NCBI GenBank assembly: GCA_022843265.1
Contig: JALHNZ010000002.1
Coordinates: 62,001-126,000, forward strand
Length of the DNA: 64,000 bases
Origin: Gemmatimonadaceae bacterium
Lineage (GTDB): Bacteria > Gemmatimonadota > Gemmatimonadetes > Gemmatimonadales > Gemmatimonadaceae
Direction: 5' to 3'
A model generated the notes under the pieces. The model searched no databases. It saw only the letters and a list, made by a program, of their open reading frames with translations, and was not told the DNA's origin. The translations under genes and the position numbers were made by a program. Each line of letters opens with the position of its first letter. The first letter of the stretch is position 1. Positions 54,487-63,974 of the stretch are shown piece by piece.

Positions 54487-55302
54487 GTGGCGAGTGCCCC
54501 GCTGAGCGATCTGGTTGTCTGCATTACCGGCGCCTCCAGCGGCATCGGCGCGGAGTTGGCGCGGCAGTGTGCACATACGCAGGCTCGACTCGTGCTCGCG
54601 GCTCGTGATGTGACACGACTCGACGCGATTGCCGCGGAGTGCCGCACCGTTGGCGCGCAGGTGCTTGTGGTGCCAACGGATGTCGGGCGCGAAGAGGACT
54701 GCCGCGCGATGATCGACACAACGATCGCGCATTTTGGGCAGCTTGATGTCTTGATCAACAACGCCGGCCTTGGCGCCAGTGGACTCTTTCGGGAGATCAC
54801 CGATCGCTCCGTGTTCGAACGCGTTATGCGTGTGAACTTTCTGGGCAGCGTGTGGTGCACGTCGTACGCGTTGCCGCATCTGGAAAAGACGCGCGGGCGG
54901 ATTGTTGCTGTTTCGTCCCTCGCTGGACTGACCGGCGTTCCTAAACGCACCGCCTACGGCGCCTCAAAACATGCGATGGGCGGTTTTTTTGACTCGCTTC
55001 GCATTGAGTTGGCGGACACCGGTGTGAGCGTGACCGTGGTGTATCCGGGGTTTGTGTACTCTGAGATCAACACGCATGCACTCAGTCCCGACGGCACGCC
55101 GTGGGGTGACCGGGCGTACAAGCGCCGCGCAGAAGAGGTCATGCGGACCGACGAGTGTGCACGTCTTATTCTCGAAGCCACCGCAAACCGGGATCGCGAC
55201 CTCGTCATGACATGGCGAGGCAAGATCGGTCGTGTGCTCAAGCTTCTCTCGCCATCGCTCATTGATCGATTGGCCAAACGCGTCATCGAAGGAAAGCAGT
55301 AG
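54487..55302 (+). CDS. Short-chain dehydrogenase/reductase (SDR)
   Basis: GTG 54487 (271 aa) begins just after the DUF2007 stop; the frame continues upstream to 54409 inside that gene. Classical SDR: VVCITGASSGIGAELARQCA (TGxxxGxG), LDVLINNAGLGASG (NNAG), IVAVSSLAGLTGVPKRTAYGASKHAMGGF (catalytic Ser, Tyr, Lys) and VTVVYPGFV. It reduces or oxidises a carbonyl/alcohol with NAD(P); substrate unknown. C-terminus is basic. Confidence 0.94.
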   Translation: MASAPLSDLVVCITGASSGIGAELARQCAHTQARLVLAARDVTRLDAIAAECRTVGAQVLVVPTDVGREEDCRAMIDTTIAHFGQLDVLINNAGLGASGLFREITDRSVFERVMRVNFLGSVWCTSYALPHLEKTRGRIVAVSSLAGLTGVPKRTAYGASKHAMGGFFDSLRIELADTGVSVTVVYPGFVYSEINTHALSPDGTPWGDRAYKRRAEEVMRTDECARLILEATANRDRDLVMTWRGKIGRVLKLLSPSLIDRLAKRVIEGKQ

Positions 55303-55334
55303 CCATCGCTATCGTTGCCGTCACACCAGAATCG

Positions 55335-56303
55335 TTGGCCCAGGCCGCCGCGCTGATTCGCCGCGGTGAACTGGTCGCCTTCCCTACCGAGACTGTGTAC
55401 GGACTGGGCGCCAACGCGCTCGATCCCGACGCCGTTGCCCGGATCTACGCCGCCAAAGGCCGTCCCGCATGGAATCCCGTCATCGTGCATGTGGCGGATG
55501 TTGCTGCGGCCAAAACGCTCACTCGTTCCTGGCCCGAGCGTGCGTCGCGTTTAGCCGAGGCGTGCTGGCCGGGCCCGCTCACGCTGGTCCTGCCAAAAAG
55601 CGATGCGATTCCGGACATCGTGAGCGCCGGTGGCGATACGGTCGCCATTCGCATTCCGTCTCATCCTGCTGCGCTGTCGCTATTGAGATCGGCTGATGTC
55701 CCGATTGCGGCGCCAAGCGCGAATCGATTTACGCAGATCTCACCCACTACCGCCCAACACGTAGCGATGGGTCTGGGGGATCGCGTGTCGATGATTCTCG
55801 ACGGCGGCCCCTGCGAAATCGGCATTGAGAGCACGGTGGTGGATGTAACCGGAAACGAGGCGGTGATTTTGCGGCCAGGTCAGCTCAGCGCAGACACGCT
55901 GTCGCACCTGCTCGGCGAACGTGTGCTGATGCGTTCACATGCACTCGACCACACGCTGGAGCACGCGGCACCGCAACGCTCGCCCGGCAACGCGACGCGC
56001 CACTACGCGCCACGGGCCGACGTCTGGTTGACGAGCCCTGACGACCTGCCGGAAGTGCAACGCGCGATCAACGCCGATTCGACGGCGCGCGTTGGCGTGC
56101 TGGCAATCGACGGCGGGATCGACGCAACGGGCGCACACCGCACGCTGCACTTGCCCGCCACTCCGGGCGGCTACGCGCGAGGGCTCTATGCCGCCCTGCA
56201 CACGCTGGACAACGAGGGCTGCACCTTGATTGTGATTCAGCTCCCGCCAGCGGGTGCATCGTGGGACGGCGTGCGGGATCGTATCCTGCGCGCCACGCGC
56301 TAG
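55335..56303 (+). CDS. tsaC: L-threonylcarbamoyladenylate synthase (Sua5/YrdC type)
   Basis: 322 aa from TTG 55335, the only standard start in the frame before a stop at 55263; the residues just upstream (AIVAVTPES) also look family-like, so a non-standard start is possible. The YrdC domain has AFPTETVYGLGANALD, AKGRPAWNPVIVHV, WPGPLTLVLPKS, TVAIRIPSHP and APSANRF. The C-terminal Sua5 domain begins around RSPGNATRHYAPRADV. It makes threonylcarbamoyl-AMP for the t6A37 tRNA modification and is likely essential. The gap to the SDR stop is 32 nt. Confidence 0.95.
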   Translation: MAQAAALIRRGELVAFPTETVYGLGANALDPDAVARIYAAKGRPAWNPVIVHVADVAAAKTLTRSWPERASRLAEACWPGPLTLVLPKSDAIPDIVSAGGDTVAIRIPSHPAALSLLRSADVPIAAPSANRFTQISPTTAQHVAMGLGDRVSMILDGGPCEIGIESTVVDVTGNEAVILRPGQLSADTLSHLLGERVLMRSHALDHTLEHAAPQRSPGNATRHYAPRADVWLTSPDDLPEVQRAINADSTARVGVLAIDGGIDATGAHRTLHLPATPGGYARGLYAALHTLDNEGCTLIVIQLPPAGASWDGVRDRILRATR

Positions 56304-56312
56304 ATTGGGCGG

Positions 56313-57230
56313 ATGCTACCGATAGATCTCTCCGGCAAACGCGCCCTCGTGGCGGGCGTTGCAGATGATGGCGGCTTTGGGTTCGCTATCGCCAAAGCGC
56401 TCGCCCAGGCGGGCGCCTCCGTATGCGTGGCCACCTGGCCGCCCGCGCTCAACATTTTTCTGACCATGCTCGAGCGCGGCAAGCTTGACGAGTCGCGCAC
56501 GCTGCCCGACGGTTCGATGTTCTCGTTCGAGAAGATCTACCCGCTCGATGCCGCCTACGACACGCTGGACAGCGTGCCGGCCGACGTGCGCGAATCAAAG
56601 CGCTACGCAGATCTGGGCGACTTCACGATCTCGGGGCTGAAAGCGCGGCTGGTTGAAGACTTCGGCGAGCAGCCGCTCGACATTGTCTTCCACTCCCTCG
56701 CGAACGGGCCGGAAGTCAAAAAGCCGCTGCTCGAGGTCAGTCGCAAGGGTTACCTCGAAGCGGTCGGTACCAGCGCCTACTCGCTGCTGAGTCTCCTGCA
56801 ACAGCTTGGCCCGATCATGCGTCCCGGCGGCTCGGTGTGCTCACTTACGTACATGGCCAGCGAGCGCGTGATTCCGGGGTATGGTGGCGGCATGTCGTCG
56901 GCCAAGGCGGCGCTTGAAAGCGATACTCGCACGCTCGCGTTTGAAGCCGGCCATAAGTGGGGCCTTCGCGTGAATACCATTTCAGCCGGACCGTATGCAT
57001 CACGGGCCGCCAAGGCGATTGGGATTATTCAGGCCATGGTGGACTATTGTGCCACCAACGCCGCGCTGCCCGAGACACTTGAGGCCATGGACGTTGGATA
57101 CACGGCGGCGTTTCTCGCCAGTCCATTGGCGGCCGGCATTACCGGAACCACGCTGTACGTCGACAAGGGATATCACGCGATGGGGATGGCGGTAGATCCG
57201 TCATCGCTCGGCGTCGCTGCTGACTCCTGA
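56313..57230 (+). CDS. fabI: Enoyl-[acyl-carrier-protein] reductase FabI, long plant-type form
   Basis: 305 aa, longer than the about 260 aa of E. coli FabI. NADH site [24 protein letters not shown]; catalytic Tyr180, Tyr190 and Lys198 in [25 protein letters not shown], where the Tyr-Lys spacing is eight, as in plastid enzymes, rather than seven. An insert at about 48-98 ([36 protein letters not shown]) also matches plastid/apicomplexan reductases. It performs the last step of fatty-acid elongation. The start lies 9 nt after tsaC. Confidence 0.97.
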   Translation: MLPIDLSGKRALVAGVADDGGFGFAIAKALAQAGASVCVATWPPALNIFLTMLERGKLDESRTLPDGSMFSFEKIYPLDAAYDTLDSVPADVRESKRYADLGDFTISGLKARLVEDFGEQPLDIVFHSLANGPEVKKPLLEVSRKGYLEAVGTSAYSLLSLLQQLGPIMRPGGSVCSLTYMASERVIPGYGGGMSSAKAALESDTRTLAFEAGHKWGLRVNTISAGPYASRAAKAIGIIQAMVDYCATNAALPETLEAMDVGYTAAFLASPLAAGITGTTLYVDKGYHAMGMAVDPSSLGVAADS

Positions 57231-57269
57231 GTACGAACGCCACGCGCGCCGCCCGATTCGGACTCCCTC

Positions 57270-59918
57270 ATGACTCCGCGATGGTGGCGCAGCGTACGCG
57301 TGCAGTTGGCCGCGCTCATGCTGGCGGTCGCATTGCCCATCAGCCTCGCCCATTTGCTGCAATCACGAAAGCAGATGGCGGAAACGCGAAGCGCGGCCGA
57401 GGCGCGCGTAGAGCAAGCCGCGCAGTTGATGGCCAATCGCACCGACGACTGGGTTGAGACCGCAAACGCCTCCTTTCTTTCGCTCGCAGATCCCGTTCGG
57501 CGCAACTGGGACGATCGCCCCACTCTCGATTCGCTCCTCGCCGTTGCCTCAAATGCGAGCAACGAACGATTCATCAATTTTTTTGTCGTCGATACGCTTG
57601 GCCGGAATCGCGGGAGCGGACGCCCAACGCCGGATCGTGACACCATCAATTTTCTTGAGCGTGATTATTTCGGTGCGGCGCTGCGTTCGAACGGACCAGT
57701 CGTTGGTGCGCCTCGGCAGTCGTTTATCGCCGATGGGCGACCATGGGTTGTCATCATGGCCCGCGCGCTTCGCGATCCGGACGGTCGTGCGTACGGGGTG
57801 ATCGCCTCACCCGTACGCATTGATACACTCACGGACTTCATCAACGTCGCATCGTTTCGGCAACGTCCGCTCGTCACGCTGCTCGATACCAGCGGTGTGA
57901 TTGTCGCGAGATCCGAGTCACCCGAGGAGTACATCGGGCGCAACATGTTCGCGAGCACGGGTCGGCGTCCGCCGTTTCCCGATACCACGATCATGATGAA
58001 TCTCACGGGCACTGATGGCGTGAATCGCCTCACGGCATCCATGCGGAGTCGCCGCGCGCCGTGGCTGGTGAATGTCGGGTTGCCCGTAGATGAGTTCGAA
58101 GCGCCGCTGCTGGCACAGCAGCGCGACGACCTGCTCATGTCACTCGCCGCGCTGCTACTCGCGGCGGCGGGCGCCGTATTTATCGGCGGACGGATTGCCA
58201 GACCGCTCGTTTCGCTGGCCACCGATGCGCAGCGCATCGCCGACGGCGCCTCTGATCACCGCGCCGCCGTTGTCGGACCGTCCGAAGTGCAGATGGCGAG
58301 CGCCGCGGTCAATCGCATGGCGCAGGCGGCACAGCAGCGAAACGAAGCGCTGGCCGACAATGAACAGCGGTATCGTTTTCTCTTTGAGTCGAATCCACTG
58401 CCCATGTGGGCGTGGCACGCCGACTCCATGGATATGCTGGCCGTCAACGATGCCGTGCTCGAAAAGTATGGTTATGGCCGAGATGAGTTGGTGGGTAAAC
58501 CGATTACCACACTGCTCGATCCGTCGGAGTTGGATCGCTTTTCGAAGCGTCGCCTGCCGTTTAAGGAAGACAAGCAAAGCGCCGGCACATGGAAACATCG
58601 TACCGCAGACGGTCGTGTGATGGAAATGGAGATCATCACCACTTCGTCGCGTCGACTCGGCGCCGCGAACTGGTTGTCGATCGGCATTGATGTCACGGCG
58701 CGAAAAGAAGCGGAAATCGCGCTCGCTCGCAGCGAGGAACAGCTTCGCCAGTCACAGAAGATGGAAGCCGTGGGCGCGTTTGCCGGCGGTATCGCGCACG
58801 ATTTCAACAATCTGCTCACGGGCATTGTTGGATTCAGTGAGTTTGCCATGGACCAGTTACCGCCTGAGCATCCCACACGCGCGGACATCGCTGAAGTGCT
58901 CACGCTCGCTGAGCGCGGCGCCGAACTCACACGACAGATCCTGGCAGTGAGTCGCAAGCAAGTCCTGCAACCCACCACACTTGATCTCAACGCGGTGGTC
59001 GCGGATCTCGAGCGACTCTTCGCACGGTTGGTGGGCGAACACATCACGCTCACCACGCACTGCGATCCGTTGCTCGGCATGATTTCGGCAGACCGGGGTC
59101 AGCTGGAACAGGTGATGCTCAATCTCGTCGCCAACGCGCGTGATGCCATGCCTGATGGTGGTACACTGACCATCGAGACGCAGTCGGTCAACGAAGAGGA
59201 AGCGGTTCGGTTGGGATTGCGTGAAGGCGCCTGGTGCGTACTGGAAGTACGTGATACCGGGGTCGGCATGACGGACGCGGTCCGCGAGCGCATCTTCGAG
59301 CCGTTCTTTACGACCAAAGCGCGAGGCAAAGGTACTGGACTCGGTTTGTCGCTCGCGTACGCCATGCTGGCGCAGATTGGCGGGGTGATTACCTGTACGA
59401 GCGCGCCCGGCAAGGGCTCGACGTTTCGGCTGTGCTTTCCCCGTGAGCGGTTTGTCACCGGCGAGCATCGCGTGCCGAAGGAGCAGAGCGGCGAGATGGT
59501 CGCGGGTACCGAGACCATCCTGCTGGCTGAAGACGAAGCGTCAGTGCGACAGGTGGCAACGGCAACACTTGAACGGGCCGGATACCTGGTGCTCGCCGCG
59601 TCTGATGGTCCCGACGCGCTCGCCATGGCGCGCGCCTACGCGTCACCGATTCATTTGCTGCTGACTGATGTGGTCATGCCAGGCATGCACGGACGCGAGC
59701 TGGCAGATGTGCTGCTCGCCGAGCGTCCTGACACACGCGTGCTCTTCATGTCAGGCTACACCGACGACGCGGTGCTGCTGCGTGGTATTCGAATTGACGA
59801 AGTCTCGTTTCAGCAAAAGCCATTCACACCGCGTCAGTTGGCGCAGCGCGTCCGCGACGTCCTTGATGCACCCCTTGTTCGTCTGCCCGCGTTGGCTGAG
59901 TCCGACGTCGCCGACTAA
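57270..59918 (+). CDS. Membrane hybrid histidine kinase with dCache sensor
   Basis: 882 aa. First span about 11-30, extracytoplasmic dCache-type region about 35-285 (DDWVETANASFLSLADPVRR; PWVVIMARALRDPDGRAYG), second span about 288-312 (LLMSLAALLLAAAGAVFIGG), HAMP, PAS (about 370-490), HisKA with GGIAHDFNNLL (His510), HATPase_c (NLVANARDAMPDGG, DTGVGM, GKGTGLGLSLAYAM) and a receiver with LTDVVMPGM (Asp800) and QKPFTP. It senses an external ligand; output by the internal receiver or an unlinked partner. Confidence 0.95.
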   Translation: MTPRWWRSVRVQLAALMLAVALPISLAHLLQSRKQMAETRSAAEARVEQAAQLMANRTDDWVETANASFLSLADPVRRNWDDRPTLDSLLAVASNASNERFINFFVVDTLGRNRGSGRPTPDRDTINFLERDYFGAALRSNGPVVGAPRQSFIADGRPWVVIMARALRDPDGRAYGVIASPVRIDTLTDFINVASFRQRPLVTLLDTSGVIVARSESPEEYIGRNMFASTGRRPPFPDTTIMMNLTGTDGVNRLTASMRSRRAPWLVNVGLPVDEFEAPLLAQQRDDLLMSLAALLLAAAGAVFIGGRIARPLVSLATDAQRIADGASDHRAAVVGPSEVQMASAAVNRMAQAAQQRNEALADNEQRYRFLFESNPLPMWAWHADSMDMLAVNDAVLEKYGYGRDELVGKPITTLLDPSELDRFSKRRLPFKEDKQSAGTWKHRTADGRVMEMEIITTSSRRLGAANWLSIGIDVTARKEAEIALARSEEQLRQSQKMEAVGAFAGGIAHDFNNLLTGIVGFSEFAMDQLPPEHPTRADIAEVLTLAERGAELTRQILAVSRKQVLQPTTLDLNAVVADLERLFARLVGEHITLTTHCDPLLGMISADRGQLEQVMLNLVANARDAMPDGGTLTIETQSVNEEEAVRLGLREGAWCVLEVRDTGVGMTDAVRERIFEPFFTTKARGKGTGLGLSLAYAMLAQIGGVITCTSAPGKGSTFRLCFPRERFVTGEHRVPKEQSGEMVAGTETILLAEDEASVRQVATATLERAGYLVLAASDGPDALAMARAYASPIHLLLTDVVMPGMHGRELADVLLAERPDTRVLFMSGYTDDAVLLRGIRIDEVSFQQKPFTPRQLAQRVRDVLDAPLVRLPALAESDVAD

Positions 59919-59932
59919 ACCGGAATCGACGC

Positions 59933-60448
59933 ATGGGCATTGTGCTGTTCGTGATGGGCACCATCGTTTCTATTGTGATTGCACTACTCGTCGGCGGCCT
60001 CCTGCTTCCGCGCACGCACACCGTAGCTCGCGTGATGCGTTTGCGCGCCGCGCCAGAAACCGTGTGGTCGCTGATCGCCGATCCCGCTGGCTATCCCGCG
60101 TGGCGCGATTCCATGTCGTCGGTGGACATGGATGGCACCGCACCGCTGCGCTGGCGCGAATACGGTGATGATGGCGCGCTGGCGTTCGAGGCGGTCACGG
60201 TGCACGCGCCAAAGGAGTTCAAAGCGCGTGTGATCGACGACGATGTGGCACGACAGGCCGAACGCTGTTTTTCCCTCACACCCGATGGCGACGGTACCCA
60301 TGTGCTCTATCAAGAGCAAAGCAGCGTGAACAATCCGATCGCCCGTTTTGTCTTTCGTTACATCATGCGTCGCACGGGCGCGATGGATCGCACGCTGAGC
60401 GCGCTTGCAACAGCGCTCAATGAGCGCGCTCAACCTGAAGACGCCTGA
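59933..60448 (+). CDS. Membrane-anchored SRPBCC domain protein
   Basis: 171 aa: an N-terminal span (IVLFVMGTIVSIVIALLVGGLLL), then a START-like SRPBCC domain (RAAPETVWSLIADPAGYPAWRDSMSSVDM; GDGTHVLYQEQSSVNNPIARFVFRYIM). Such domains bind hydrophobic ligands. It starts 14 nt after the kinase stop, so the two are probably co-transcribed. Its end overlaps the convergent MFS gene by 32 bp. Confidence 0.85.
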   Translation: MGIVLFVMGTIVSIVIALLVGGLLLPRTHTVARVMRLRAAPETVWSLIADPAGYPAWRDSMSSVDMDGTAPLRWREYGDDGALAFEAVTVHAPKEFKARVIDDDVARQAERCFSLTPDGDGTHVLYQEQSSVNNPIARFVFRYIMRRTGAMDRTLSALATALNERAQPEDA

Positions 60449-61631
60449 TACTGAGAATTCCAAGCAGCGGCCCGAGTGCGAGTACGGGAAATGCCCACGC
60501 CCACCCGATCCCGCGCGCAATCATCGGCACCACCTGAATCGTGATGGTGGTGAGCAGAAAGCCGATCGATACCTGCAGCATGAGTGCCGTTCCGACCGCG
60601 TTGGGCGCCACGCTCTCGGTGACCATCACGCTGAACTGCGCACTGTCGGCGATGACAAAAAAGCCCCAGGTGAGCGCGATCGGTGCAAGCAGCCACCAGC
60701 TTCTTCCGAAGGCCACACCGATCAGGAGGGCACACACGCCGCTGATCATCATGGCGCGAATCACGAGGCGCTCTCGACCGATGCGATCGGCAACAAGGCC
60801 GCCCCAGATGCAACCGATGCCACCGACGGCGATCACACCAAAGGACACGACGCCCACAATCCACGCCGGTGCATCGGTGGTGTTGGCACGCATCACGCGC
60901 GCCGCTTCGCTCGCCGCCACGAACGTGGCGATCCACGTCCAGAAGCTGTACAGCTCCGCCATGTGCCCAAGGTAACCGCCGAGCGCCAGTCGATAGCGAC
61001 GGTTGGCCATCACATCACGGACCAGTAACCAGCTGAATGGTCGGGCCGGAAATGCGTACGGTCCGTCGCGATACATCGCGAACACGAGCAGCGCGGCGAA
61101 CAGCGCGCTGATACTCGCGCCAATGGCAATATGAAAAACGGTGGCACCGGGAATCGCTTGCGCGAGATAAGGCGCCGCTTTGCCCACGGTGAGTGCGCCG
61201 ACAATCGTGCCAACCGCCAATCCGCGACGCGCGCGAAACCACGTGGCCGCCATTTTCATCGCGGGTGGATACACACCGGCGAGACACACGCCAACAGCAA
61301 AACGTGACAGCAACGCCACGCCGTATCGGTCCGTGAAAGCCAGCGGCACATTCACCAACGCACCACACACCGCAGCGATTGTAAAAAGTCGCCGCGATGG
61401 GATGGTATCGGCCAGATTCAGCAGCGCGCTACACGCCGTACCCACCACAAAGCCGAGCTGTACGGCATTGGTGAGCCAGGCGATTTGCGATCCCGTCAGT
61501 GACCACGCGCCCGCGAGCTGCGGCGCTGCGGCGCTCCCTGCGAGCCACAGCGCCATGCCAAACAACTCGGCGGTTGCCAGCAGCGCCAGCAACCGCCATC
61601 GGGCGGGATCGGAGTCAGTCTCAAGCAGCAC
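60417..61631 (-). CDS. MFS transporter
   Basis: 404 aa with a GTG start and about 12 membrane segments (LLALLATAELFGMALWLAGSAA; IAWLTNAVQLGFVVGTACSALL; GVVSFGVIAVGGIGCIWGG). The loop after span 2-3 (LADTIPSRRLFTIAAVC) and the motif RARRGLAVGTIVGALTVGKA are MFS-like. Probably a proton-coupled drug or nitrate/metabolite transporter; substrate unknown. Confidence 0.9.
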   Translation of the reverse strand: MLLETDSDPARWRLLALLATAELFGMALWLAGSAAAPQLAGAWSLTGSQIAWLTNAVQLGFVVGTACSALLNLADTIPSRRLFTIAAVCGALVNVPLAFTDRYGVALLSRFAVGVCLAGVYPPAMKMAATWFRARRGLAVGTIVGALTVGKAAPYLAQAIPGATVFHIAIGASISALFAALLVFAMYRDGPYAFPARPFSWLLVRDVMANRRYRLALGGYLGHMAELYSFWTWIATFVAASEAARVMRANTTDAPAWIVGVVSFGVIAVGGIGCIWGGLVADRIGRERLVIRAMMISGVCALLIGVAFGRSWWLLAPIALTWGFFVIADSAQFSVMVTESVAPNAVGTALMLQVSIGFLLTTITIQVVPMIARGIGWAWAFPVLALGPLLGILSIRRLQVERAH

Positions 61632-61669
61632 GCCGGCAAGTTATCCTGCGCGCGCCGCTGCCACAGCAT

Positions 61670-62734
61670 TTACCGCAGGCGCGCCGAGCGGAGCGTGATG
61701 ACACGTCCCTTGCCGGTGGTGTCGTAGTAGCTGATGGCCTGCAGCTTGTACACCGCGTTGCCCTTCTTCACGAGATACACATTGAAGTTTGGCCAGATCT
61801 GCAGGTCGGTGCCGGTCACGTTGTACTTGTACCAGGGCCTGGCACCAAATGGCCCGCCGAGCGCGTCCTGACCAAACGACGAGTTGGGAAGCGCGCGCAT
61901 GGCGGCCAGATCGAGCGTGGCAAAGGACACATCCTGCGGCGGCGCCACCAGATGCCCCGCACCGCCGCTGGCGCCAGAGTTGGCACGAATCAGGAAACCC
62001 TCGAAGCGCAGGTCCCAGGTACCCGCCGCAGAGGACACGGCACCCGCGACCAGATCGAAGAAGACCGGCGCGGATCCTACCGTGACCGTTGCGGTTCGCA
62101 CGGCCGGCAGCGCGCCGTTCGACGTCGCCTGCATGGTGTATTCGAACGTCACGCTACCGGCGGCCGTGGCCGTCGCACCCGTGATGTTCGTGACGCGGAA
62201 TTTGCCGTATAACGGCACCGGCAGCACGCGGGAGCGGAGCACCACAAAGCTGCGCGCCGAGTTCGCCTGCGCGCTCGCACCGGTTCCCGTAAACCAGCCC
62301 GTAATGCGCGGATTGATGGACTCCGCCAGGAACTGGCCGTCCGCCGGGATGCTCGCTGCCGTGATCGCCTGGAAGGCCGGCAACTGTGAAGCCGCCGTCA
62401 GCCCCTGAATTGCCGCGTTGCTCACGCCTTCGTTCGCGCACAGGCACACGCCAGACACGCTTCCGGGTCCGGTGGGGCCGCTGTTCAGCGCAATCGTGGT
62501 GGAGAAGAGCGAGAGGTCCCACTCTGCCGACGAAGTCGCGTTCGCAACATTAACAGATTTGATAGTGTCTCCTAACTGTACGTATGCTGTCGCTACTGAC
62601 GCATCGACTTGGATCTGCGAAATACTGCCGTCAAACGCGGGCGGTGTGGGCCCGGAGGGTGAGTCGCTCGTGCACGCGGCCAGAACAGCGGCGCAGCACA
62701 CGGCCGAAACAACACGAAAAACAGAAACGGACAT
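61670..62734 (-). CDS. HmuY-like lipoprotein
   Basis: 354 aa with the lipoprotein signal VSAVCCAAVLAAC. The beta-rich mature part has EWDLSLFSTTIALNSG near the N-terminus and the C-terminal motif NFNVYLVKKGNAVYKLQAISYYD and GRVITLRSARL, matching HmuY family heme-binding lipoproteins of Bacteroidota and relatives. It would capture heme or bind an analogous ligand on the cell surface. No TonB receptor or heme transporter is adjacent. Tandem with the MFS gene (38-bp gap). Confidence 0.85.
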   Translation of the reverse strand: MSVSVFRVVSAVCCAAVLAACTSDSPSGPTPPAFDGSISQIQVDASVATAYVQLGDTIKSVNVANATSSAEWDLSLFSTTIALNSGPTGPGSVSGVCLCANEGVSNAAIQGLTAASQLPAFQAITAASIPADGQFLAESINPRITGWFTGTGASAQANSARSFVVLRSRVLPVPLYGKFRVTNITGATATAAGSVTFEYTMQATSNGALPAVRTATVTVGSAPVFFDLVAGAVSSAAGTWDLRFEGFLIRANSGASGGAGHLVAPPQDVSFATLDLAAMRALPNSSFGQDALGGPFGARPWYKYNVTGTDLQIWPNFNVYLVKKGNAVYKLQAISYYDTTGKGRVITLRSARLR

Positions 62735-62944
62735 GAGTCACCAGAAAGTGGTGCAAGGCCGAAGACGCACCGGCCACGCGTAAATGAGAATCGTTCCCGA
62801 CTGCAATGAATCGCATGGTAAGCGGCGCGCTACCTCGCGCTCAATCAGCAGAAGTACCGATCGGCCCCTCGGTAAATGCGGAGTCTCTCGCCCGCACATC
62901 ACTCCCGGACCGCTGCCGACACCCTCGCTGAAACCGCCCCCGAT

Positions 62945-62974
62945 TTGCCCCGTAGGATATTGAAGTGATATCAT
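62945..62974 (+). promoter_or_regulatory. Candidate sigma-70-type promoter of the SPFH gene
   Basis: TTGCCC (62945-62950) and TATCAT (62969-62974) are separated by 18 nt, 44 nt before the start codon. The match is four of six and five of six bases to the -35 and -10 consensus. The rest of the 283-bp gap to the divergent HmuY gene shows nothing else recognisable. Confidence 0.4.
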
Positions 62975-63008
62975 TTTGAACGCACATCCCGACCCTTTCT
63001 CTCCACAT

Positions 63009-63013
63009 GAGGA
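63009..63013 (+). promoter_or_regulatory. Ribosome binding site of the SPFH gene
   Basis: GAGGA, 4 nt before ATG 63018. It favours this ATG over the in-frame TTG at 62976. Confidence 0.6.
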
Positions 63014-63017
63014 ACCC

Positions 63018-63893
63018 ATGACCACGTTCCACGAGACTCAGGCCAAGCCTATGAGCGGCGTTCCCATGGCCCTGCTCCTCTTTGCCGCATTCGCGGTTGG
63101 TGTCTGGATGTTCGCGACTGGCGCCCGCGCTGAAGACGGGACGCGCATCGTGTCCGCACTCGTCATTCTCACCATCGCCACGTCGCTCACGCCTGGACTC
63201 TTCGTCGTCAACCCGAACGAAGGCAAAGTCCTCACGCTGTTCGGCACCTACAAAGGCACCACCAAATCGCCCGGACTCTGGTTCACCAATCCGTTCATGG
63301 CGAAGAAAGCGGTCTCGTTGCGCGTGCGAAACTTTGAGACGGGAAAGCTCAAGGTGAACGATGCGCGCTCGAATCCAGTGGATATCGCGGCCGTTGTGGT
63401 CTGGCGTGTTACCGATACCGCGGAAGCGATGTTCGAAGTCAACGACTACGAAGAGTACGTGCACATGCAGAGTGAGTCTGCGTTGCGGGCGTTGGCGAGC
63501 ACCTATCCATACGACACGCACGGTGAAGCGGACATTTCTCTTTCCACACACACCGACATTGTCTCGCACAGTTTGCTGCAGGCCTTGATTGAACGACTGG
63601 CCAAGGCTGGTGTTGAAGTGCTGGAGGCGCGCATCAGTCACCTGGCGTATGCACAGGAAATCGCCGCCGCCATGCTGCAGCGGCAACAAGCCAGTGCAGT
63701 AGTCGCCGCACGGCAAACGATTGTGGAGGGCGCCGTGGGCATGGTGCAGATGGCGCTCGAACAACTCTCGGCACAGCGCATTGTGGACTTTGACGATGAG
63801 CGGAAAGCAGCAATGGTGAGCAATCTGCTGGTGGTGCTCTGTTCTGATCGCGCCGTGACGCCAGTCGTGAACACCGGCACGATTCACCACTAA
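63018..63893 (+). CDS. SPFH (prohibitin/stomatin) domain membrane protein
   Basis: 291 aa from ATG 63018. Two N-terminal hydrophobic segments ([42 protein letters not shown]) are followed by an SPFH domain ([47 protein letters not shown]) and a coiled helix ([38 protein letters not shown]). Such proteins form membrane rings that modulate proteases or membrane domains. The C-terminus is short and soluble. The next gene starts about 80 nt later. Confidence 0.93.
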   Translation: MTTFHETQAKPMSGVPMALLLFAAFAVGVWMFATGARAEDGTRIVSALVILTIATSLTPGLFVVNPNEGKVLTLFGTYKGTTKSPGLWFTNPFMAKKAVSLRVRNFETGKLKVNDARSNPVDIAAVVVWRVTDTAEAMFEVNDYEEYVHMQSESALRALASTYPYDTHGEADISLSTHTDIVSHSLLQALIERLAKAGVEVLEARISHLAYAQEIAAAMLQRQQASAVVAARQTIVEGAVGMVQMALEQLSAQRIVDFDDERKAAMVSNLLVVLCSDRAVTPVVNTGTIHH

Positions 63894-63974
63894 TCCCAGC
63901 ACCGCGTGTCGCGCCCGCAGCGCGGCACCGGATGAGGCCCGTGATACAGATGGCTCCCTTCAGGAACTCGCTCC

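Noticed and set aside
62745-62976. TTG start of the SPFH gene at 62976
   Set aside because: ATG 63018 has a better ribosome binding site and begins nearer the membrane segment.
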